From NCBI RefSeq assembly GCF_950295315.1, contig NC_080162.1:67679760-67743759 (forward strand): a stretch of 64,000 nt of DNA, written 5' to 3'. A program made the translations under genes and the position numbers. Every line of letters begins with the position of its first letter. The first letter of the stretch is position 1. Origin of the DNA: Erinaceus europaeus (Eukaryota > Chordata > Mammalia > Eulipotyphla > Erinaceidae). Shown here one piece after another: positions 57,421-64,000 of the stretch. The notes beneath the pieces were generated by a model. That model did no database searches, was not told where the DNA came from, and was given only the letters and a program-made list of their open reading frames with translations.

Positions 57421-58665
57421 CATCCAAGTAGTTATAGCCATTGAAGCACAATCATCTGATATGAACAGGGTCTCATAGACCACCAGTTTACGCACCTCCA
57501 AAGAAGGAGACAAAAACCTGGAAGATTTCCATTGTGTATCAGAATATAACACTCTTTACCATCATAAATTCCCCATTTTCACCACCTCTGTAATCCTTTG
57601 GTTGCCAGGTTATTCAGTGAATGTCCACACCAACCTTCACCAAAAAAAAAAAAAAAAAGGCAATATTCTCATGAAATGATCTGCTTATGTTCTACATAGC
57701 CAGTGTAATTACCCTTATGCATGGCTATATACTCTCTTGTGGAACTCCAGAAGTTTAAGTTCCCTGGGGTAGGATTTATCTTTTCTTCCATTTTCTGCAA
57801 AGACCATCTTAAGGAAAAACAGTATCTTCAAATAAAAAAATAGTCCTATAAAAGAAAGAATAATGGATGCATGACATACTTGGCTTTGAGCCATACTTTG
57901 AGTCCATTCTTATTCAGTATGCATATGAATGTTCCCTGTGTCTTTGGATATTGCATAGAGCCTGAAAATAATTTCAACCCTTTTAGCAATAGCTTATACA
58001 CTTGATGGAAAAAAAATACTGGAATTCTTTCTAGTGCAGAAAAATCAGGTAAACAAATTGGAGATTGTTTCCACAGTTTACCTTTGAGTATAAACACAAG
58101 CGGGTCTGACATTCGACAAAAACTTAATAATAGTCCCATGTTTTATAGCTTTTTGTTGAAAAATGAGAATGGTGATATGTAGGAAAGACATGCCAATGAT
58201 GCCCAAAGTTTGTACTGAAACAAAGGAATTCACTTGGGATTTCTTATAATTATGAAAATTATAATAATGTTTTTTGACCCTTGATTTCCAGTTAAGAGAA
58301 TCATCTTTATATAATTGAGCTTCCCCCCCCTTGGAATGTGCTATAAAGGATTTAATTTCATTATTTTCATAATGTAATTACTAATTAATCTCAAAACTGG
58401 TTAATACAGATGGCAATAGGTAGTTGTAAGTTCCCACATGGAGGACAATGAACTTTGAAGAGTCCAGTTTGCAAAATAGGATAAGTTCAAAGACAAAAAT
58501 TCTAGTACACATTCCTAAGAGAGAAACATCATATTTACAAACTTCTTTCAAAACTTACTATTGATAAATAGAGTTTTCTTCTGGAAACTGTTTTATTCAA
58601 CATTAGATGTTTGAACAACAGTCTTCATTGACTTCAACGAGTCATTGTCATTTAAGAAAAAGTTA
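57421..58665. other. unassigned DNA
   Basis: An A17 run at 57641-57658 is visible. A 97-codon minus-strand frame at 57846-58139 resembles nothing I know and lacks splice or start context. Confidence 0.45.
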
Positions 58666-58669
58666 GAGG

Positions 58670-59004
58670 GAGTTGGGTGGTAGTGCAGCAGGTTAAGCAC
58701 ATGTGGTACAAGCACAAGGACCGGCATCAGGATCCCGGTTTGAAACCCCCTCGCTCCCCACCTTCAGGAGAGTTGCATCACTGGCGGTGAAGCAGATCCG
58801 CAGGTGTCTTTCTCTCCCTCGCTCTGTCTTTCCCTCCTCTCTCTCTCCATTTCTCTCTGTCCTATCTAACGACAGCAATAGCAACAACAATAATAATAAC
58901 CACAACAATGATAAAACAACAAGGGCAACAATAGGGGAAAAAAATGGTCTCCAGGAGCAGTGGATTCCTGGTGCAGGCACCGAGCCCCAGCAATAAACCT
59001 GAAG

Positions 59005-59040
<36 letters not shown>
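58670..59040 (+). mobile_element. SINE, type B-long, + strand
   Basis: GTTGGGTGGTAGTGCAGCAGG head, GGTTTGAAACCCCC B box region, GGCGGTGAAGCAGATCCGCAGG block, CAACAACAATAATAATAACC, the extra module to CCTGAAGGC, and an A30 tail. aaagttag before (58660 area) and after the tail may be the target duplication. Confidence 0.9.
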
Positions 59041-59050
<10 letters not shown>

Positions 59051-59191
59051 AAGGAAAGTTAGCAAAGTCATTTAACAAAATAATTTTAATTTACTTCTCA
59101 TATAGATATTTTAACACTTCTTAAAATAGAATTTTAACTACAAGTTACTTAGTTTTGAAATTATTTAGAAATTTATTATAGAAAGTACACA

Positions 59192-59865
59192 GTCTTGGTG
59201 ATGGGAATGGTGTTTATGCACACTCCTATTAATCTGTGGTCATATAAATCACTATTTAATTAATATGAGAGGGGAAAATTGATTGAATGTCTCAAACTTT
59301 TTAATGCACAGACCATACGCTGAGTCTTTGATGTGTTGACTTTCTTAAAAGCTTAGACCAGGGAAAAGAACAGAAGCAGCCAGTGACCCAGCTATATACA
59401 AATAATATCAAAGGGCATAAATTATGGTGATGTTGTATATGATACAGCAAATCCTAACAAAGGGATTTTTCAAAGTTAACCCAAATTGCCAAATAATATA
59501 ATCATAGCAGTAACTATCTATTGCCTTCTTAACAGAAGTGGGAGTTCCCTAAAACAGCAGGAACCTCCCACTTCCTCTATAGAGCCTATATTTCCTCAGT
59601 CCTGAAACCTCTAGAGTGGGGCTCGCTTTCCTGCATGCTTCTCTCAATTCATACCAAATGATATCCCGTCTCCTGATCTCAACCTAATCATCGTAACAAG
59701 CACCACCTCAGCATGCTTCACTTCAGGCTGTGTCCAGAGACATCAAGCATGGAATGTCAACCCTTAGGCCTCACTACTCCTCGGGTAAGACCTTTCCTTT
59801 CAGAGGATTCTCTAATTCCATTCCAGATGGTTCAAAAAAAAGTCTCAAAACCTAGAGATAGTCCC
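59192..59865 (+). mobile_element. L1 3'UTR, proximal part only, + strand
   Basis: GATGGGAATGGTGTTTATGC..., GCAAATCCTAACAAAGGG, and CATGCTTCACTTCAGGCTGTG follow the proximal L1 3'UTR as in 46750-47090 and 24100-24300. It stops near 59865 without an A-tail, so the element's 3' end was lost or rearranged. Confidence 0.8.
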
Positions 59866-61985
59866 TTAATTTCTAGGGGTCAGAAAGTTACAGTAAAAAA
59901 AATCACAGAAAGGAATCTGGTAACACTGAAAGTTTGCTGATTCTTCTAATACAAGAATCAAGAAAGTCATTACTGAAGATTCTGGGTAAAAAGCATTTCA
60001 GCCAGAGGAAGCAGAGAAGGTAAAAAACACATATAAGAACAAGAAATTGAGGTGGAATAATAATGAGCATAAAAACTAGCTGGTGTCCAAAGAAGGCAGA
60101 GAGCCATATTACAGTGCCCTTTCAGTCAAATTAAAGGGTTTTTATTTTGTTCTAGATATAATGTAGAGTACATGGTATAGTTCAAGCCGAGGATTGGGTG
60201 AGATTTATGATTTTACTTTTAAATTGAACATGTATGTCTGTGAAATGCTCTTTATCTGTCAGTTCTCATTTTATAAATCTCTCTTTGAAACTCTCATTCC
60301 TCGTGCACTAAATAATGTGCGTGTTTAACCAGATATACCACCTCCTGGCCCCGAGATTTGAAGTTTCTAGGGAGTGAAAGAGCTCCAATGATTTCAGTTT
60401 TAAGGCTAGCTTTAAGTTAATCATCACTTAAATGATTTTGACTTAAAATAAGTATTCAGTGAGTTCTTAAGTTAAAATTATAATAACATGTCAGGTTCAT
60501 AGAATGGTGCCTATGAAACTTAAAATAGTTGTTGTCTCTGAATTACCTTTCCTTTTAAGTAACTCTCTCAGGGGTAATGGATTACTCTCCTGTAAGTCTT
60601 CAGTTTAAATTCAGAAGTGGGAAGCACAATATTTTCTGGGCAAGACCAAGACCATAACTTCAGAAATCCTATCATTTTATGTTCTTACAGATAGCGTGCT
60701 TGCTGCCATTCAAGGCACCCATATATTCACTCAGGATTCTGACAAAAGGAGGTGCCTAATTCAGTTTTCTGATTTTTTTTTTTTTTTTACTGTTTAAAAC
60801 TATGTTTGCTCGGTATTTTTAACCCTATGGTGAAGCAGCAATCCCATCCCAAAAATAGAAGAGGAGAATTACAAAAAATACATTAAAATTCCTTTCACCT
60901 TCACAGCCCAAGAAGAGTGGGCATATATTTTGAATTTAATCATTGCCGTGCTCAAATTAGAATGGAGCATCATGTCTGCACGTGTTAGGATTCATCACTT
61001 CCATATAATTATTTTCAGTTGTGCTAACTCGCTTTGAATGGTACCTTATAAACAGAATCACATTTCATGTATCAACTTTATTGTAGATGTTATCATAGTC
61101 CTCCTCCACATTACCACTCATAAACTGTTATACAATAGAATAGAGACATGACAAAAAGTTATTACTGAAAAGTTATTTTTATTTTTTAAATTTTTCTATT
61201 TATTTAATGAGAGAGATATCAGAGCACTGTTCAGCTTTGGCTTATGATGGTGCTGGGGATTAAACTTTGAAAAGTTATTTTTGTTTAGTGGAGTGGACAT
61301 TACTGCCTTTAATTACTTTCTTCTCATTATGTAGCCTAATATTACCTCTATCCAGTTTTCCACCCACATAGTTTTATTTATAAAGCATTGTATCCAGATA
61401 CACACATTCAAGTGGAACTTTAGAGCTTAATGTCTCTGCTTTCCTAGGTACATGGTTCAGTTCAATTGAGATAATTTATGCAGCCTGGATACCAACCCTT
61501 GGAGTATATACAAAACCAAGGACGATTTAAGAAATATTTTTGGAGTAACTTAGGGAAATTCTGAAATCTAAATTACCAAAGCTAAGGGTCAAATTTATTT
61601 AAAGAGATACCAGACTCAGCCTCCATTTCAGACAAGTCAGTTTTGGAATCACCCAGAGAGAAAATTCATCTGATTTCATATTCTAACTGAACTTTGCAAA
61701 AGTACTTTCTCTGACAGGTTAAATGAAGATATTTGCCCATATTCTTATAATAAAGTATTTATAAGTAAAGACAAATTTTTCTCCCCATTGTATAAACCAG
61801 AAAAGTTAACCCAGGTGAGTCTCATAAGGCTTTATAATCATCACCTTTGTATCAACTTGCCTTCTGATTTTTAAATAACATAAAAAGAAAAGATCAATAT
61901 ATATGGATACTTTCACTTTAAAATTAAAGTTAAGTGCTAGACATGTCTCCTTCTTCTGTTGATTCATTAACACTGGCAAATCAAT
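59866..61985. other. mostly unassigned DNA with SINE remnants
   Basis: A minus-strand SINE head lies at 60300-60360 (GGCCAGGAGGTGGTATATCTGG) and a type C remnant at 61185-61275. A T14 run sits at 60775-60788. Nothing else recognised. Confidence 0.45.
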
Positions 61986-61992
61986 TTCTATG

Positions 61993-62790
61993 TTAAAGAA
62001 AATCTATGAGGCCATCATCTGTCCATCCTTCAGTCTTCTGTTTGGATTCTTTCGAGACATAATCATCATCTTCATACCCTTTCTTCTTCTTTATAACTAT
62101 GTTGGGTGCAAGTGCAGCAAAATGACATCTTTCTACCTTGTGTTTCAGAATATCAACTTCTTCAGTACTAGGCAGTTCATATTTATTTACCAGTTTTCTC
62201 ATGTTTTTCACTATGTCTAATAACTGTGACAAGCTGGTTCTGTTCACTTTTAACATCAGACTTTCTGGTAAATAACTTGACTTCAACTCCTATTTATGTG
62301 TTTGTTTGTTTATTTATTTATTTTATTTATTTATTTGATAGGGCAGTGAAATTGAGAGGGAATGGGAAGATAGAAAAGGAGAAAGACACATGCATATCTG
62401 CTTCATTTCTAGTGAAGCCTTCCTCCTACAGATGGGGACCAAGGGCTTGAACCCAGGTCCTTGCACACTGTAATGTGTGCATTCCACCCTGTCCTCCCAA
62501 TCTCTTCTTACCTTGCTCATCTCCTGCTCTAAAACAGGATTTGTCAATGCAGTGTCATTTTCTACAACTGAAGATGAGCAACCACTATTTGTAATTCTTA
62601 TTGTCAAATTTAAACTTCCTATAAAGTACAGAAATAACAGCTTTGACACAAGTTCAAGTTGATGCTCTATCTCTGGTCCTCACAAGAATTTGGGAATTTA
62701 ATTTAATATTACCAAGCCTCAATGACTTCATTTTCTGAAGTATAGAAGACACCAGATAGCTCATATATAGACAGGAAAGAAACCACTATC
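61993..62790 (-). pseudogene. decayed coding segment of an unidentified protein, split by a SINE
   Basis: On the minus strand a frame ends at the TAA at 61993 and reads [65 protein letters not shown]: an acidic/basic, helix-prone tail that looks like a real protein C-terminus. Upstream of the SINE, 62512-62660 reads EHQLELVSKLLFLYF, then GSLNLTIRITNSG, SSVVENDTALTNPVLEQEMS. Signs of frameshift (a second plausible frame [19 protein letters not shown] at 62200-62270, and a phase break near 62660) favour a pseudogene, perhaps a retrocopy. I do not recognise the protein. Two real exons with a very short, SINE-filled intron is the alternative. Confidence 0.45.
62315..62498 (-). mobile_element. SINE, type A, minus strand
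   Basis: T-rich (ATTT)n tail at 62315-62340, GAGGGAATGGGAAGATAG body complement, GCTTCATTTCTAGTGAAGCC block, GGGCTTGAACCCAGGTCC B box, and a head near 62490 (GGGAGGACAGGGTGGAATGC). It has the same orientation as the decayed coding segment it interrupts. Confidence 0.85.
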
Positions 62791-63170
62791 GTGGGATGCC
62801 TCTTTTTTTTTTCATTAAAATGGTACTGTTATGCAATGTTATTGGGACAATAGCTGACATAGGCTCCATAAAAGATGGCATTATATTATAAAACTGCAAG
62901 TAATGTACACCTGACCTGTGTAGAAACATCAAATAACTGTGCTTGTAGCCCTAAAGCTGACTTTAGAGTCTCCCTTACATGATTAAAATAGTGCTGTCAG
63001 GAGTATATCTCTCACCAGCACTCTAGTACTTCTCTCTGGGTTAGCTCCTTCTAAAACAAGCTTTCTCCATGTAGCGGCAAAGATGGTGTCCAAGAGTATG
63101 TGGTGTGCATTCTACCAGCATTATCTAGATAGAAGACAGCACCCCATTCCAAAAATCTGTAGCAAATTTC
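62791..63170. other. unassigned DNA
   Basis: Nothing recognised. Confidence 0.45.
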
Positions 63171-63726
63171 ACCTAACTCTTTAATTTTTTTTTAATTTCT
63201 TTATTTGGGGATTAATGTTTTACAGTAGACAGTAAATACAATAGTTTGTACATGCATAAAATTTCTCAGTTTTCCTCAAAACAATACAACCCCCACTAGG
63301 TCCTCCTTCTGTCATCCTTTTCCAGGACCTGTACTCTCCCTCCCACCCACACCAGAGTCTTTTACTTTGGTGCAATACACCAACTCCAGTTCAGGTTCTA
63401 CTTGTGTTTTCTCTTCTGATCTTGTTTTTCAACTTCTGCCTGTGAATGAGATCATCCCATATTCATCCTTCTGTTTCTGACTTATTTCACTTAACATGAT
63501 TTTTTCAAGCTTCATCCAAGATGGGCTGAAAATGATGAAATTACCATTTTTAATAGCTGAGTAGTATTCTATCATGTATATATACACACCACAGCTTGCT
63601 CAGCCACTCATCTGTTGTTGGCCGCCTGGGTTGCTTCCAAGTTTTTGGCTATTACAAATTGTGCTGCTATGAACATGGATATATGCAAATCTTTCTGCAT
63701 GGGTGTGTGGGTTGACCTAACTCTTT
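63171..63726 (-). mobile_element. L1 3' end with ancestral-type 3'UTR, minus strand, with TSD
   Basis: acctaactcttt at 63171-63182 and 63715-63726 encloses 532 bp. On the minus strand it starts in the ORF2 C-terminus (GAACATGGATATATGC/TGCTATGAACATGG area), passes the ORF2 end (GGGATCATCCCATATTCATCC complement), and ends TACTGTAAAACATTAATCCCCAAATAAAGAA. This complete copy shows the older L1 3'UTR to be only about 250 bp long. Confidence 0.88.
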
Positions 63727-64000
63727 GACTGGATAGTAGGTCATAATTATTATTATTATTATTAGCAGTAGCCCTAATTGTTCATGTGTGTGCTGTGCTA
63801 CCATCACTTACGGAAGCAGAGCCAAAGTGAGTCACTTCTGTTCAAGCCTTGGGAATGAAAGTAGGGAAGGCAGAGCTTCACAGTAAAAAATCAAAATACT
63901 GCTACCAAAATGGTATACAATGTGAGAAACAAATAAACAGACAAAAAATAACAAACAGGCCTTCGTAGAATTACAATTCAAACTCTACTTTAGAGTATCA
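63727..64000. other. unassigned DNA with a short (ATT)n tract
   Basis: Six to seven ATT units at 63746-63764; the rest shows nothing. Confidence 0.5.

Noticed and set aside
57846..58139. 97-codon minus-strand frame as a gene
   Set aside because: No similarity to a known protein that I recognise, and no splice signals at its borders; kept only as a note.
61990..62660. Two functional exons of a living gene
   Set aside because: Not excluded, but the intron would be almost wholly a SINE, and alternative frames suggest frameshifts, so a pseudogene is the better reading.

Overview
The window is mammalian nuclear DNA, very probably from a hedgehog (Erinaceidae). Three things in the sequence point there: many copies of tRNA-derived SINEs of the hedgehog ERI type with intact A and B boxes; many L1 copies that share one long, unusual 3'UTR; and a 3' piece of a non-LTR retrotransposon whose protein fits the Vingi clade (ingi-related, no RNase H), which I recall being described in hedgehog genomes and in no other mammal examined. 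I could run no search, so the species and clade names rest on memory of these families.

I found no convincing host gene. The window reads as intergenic or deep intronic DNA in which a little over half the sequence can be assigned to retroelements. From left to right: a SINE (0.5-0.8 kb); the Vingi fragment (1.3-2.2 kb) with an open frame of about 300 codons, and 200 bp further on a 17-bp micro-insertion of the same element's 3' end; two large minus-strand L1 copies (2.6-6.2 and 6.5-11.4 kb) that keep ORF1 and the endonuclease part of ORF2 but have lost the reverse transcriptase; L1 3' ends and SINEs (11.4-19.8 kb); a solo ERV LTR (20.4-20.8 kb); nested L1 3'UTRs (21.4-22.8 kb); a twin-primed, inverted L1 (23.2-25.7 kb); scattered SINEs and a 1.9-kb L1 (30.3-32.3 kb); mostly non-repetitive DNA with SINEs and microsatellites (32-45 kb); a 2.5-kb L1 block with 5' and 3' ends but almost no body (46.0-48.5 kb); a quiet stretch (49-53 kb); nested SINEs (53.8-56.3 kb); more L1 3'UTRs (56.6-59.9 kb); and, near the right end, a decayed protein-coding segment of unknown identity interrupted by a SINE (62.0-62.8 kb) followed by an old L1 3' end.

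The elements are linked by mechanism. L1 supplies the reverse transcriptase for the SINEs, seen as target-site duplications of 10-18 bp and A-rich tails. Vingi has its own machinery and a (GAA)n tail directly after its stop codon. At least three different L1 3' ends occur, so L1 has replaced its 3'UTR over time. SINEs fall into type A (tail ending in AATAAATAAA), type B (CAACAACAA-rich tail, with or without an extra 3' module) and types C and D (older). Several SINE B copies match each other closely and are the youngest insertions together with Vingi.
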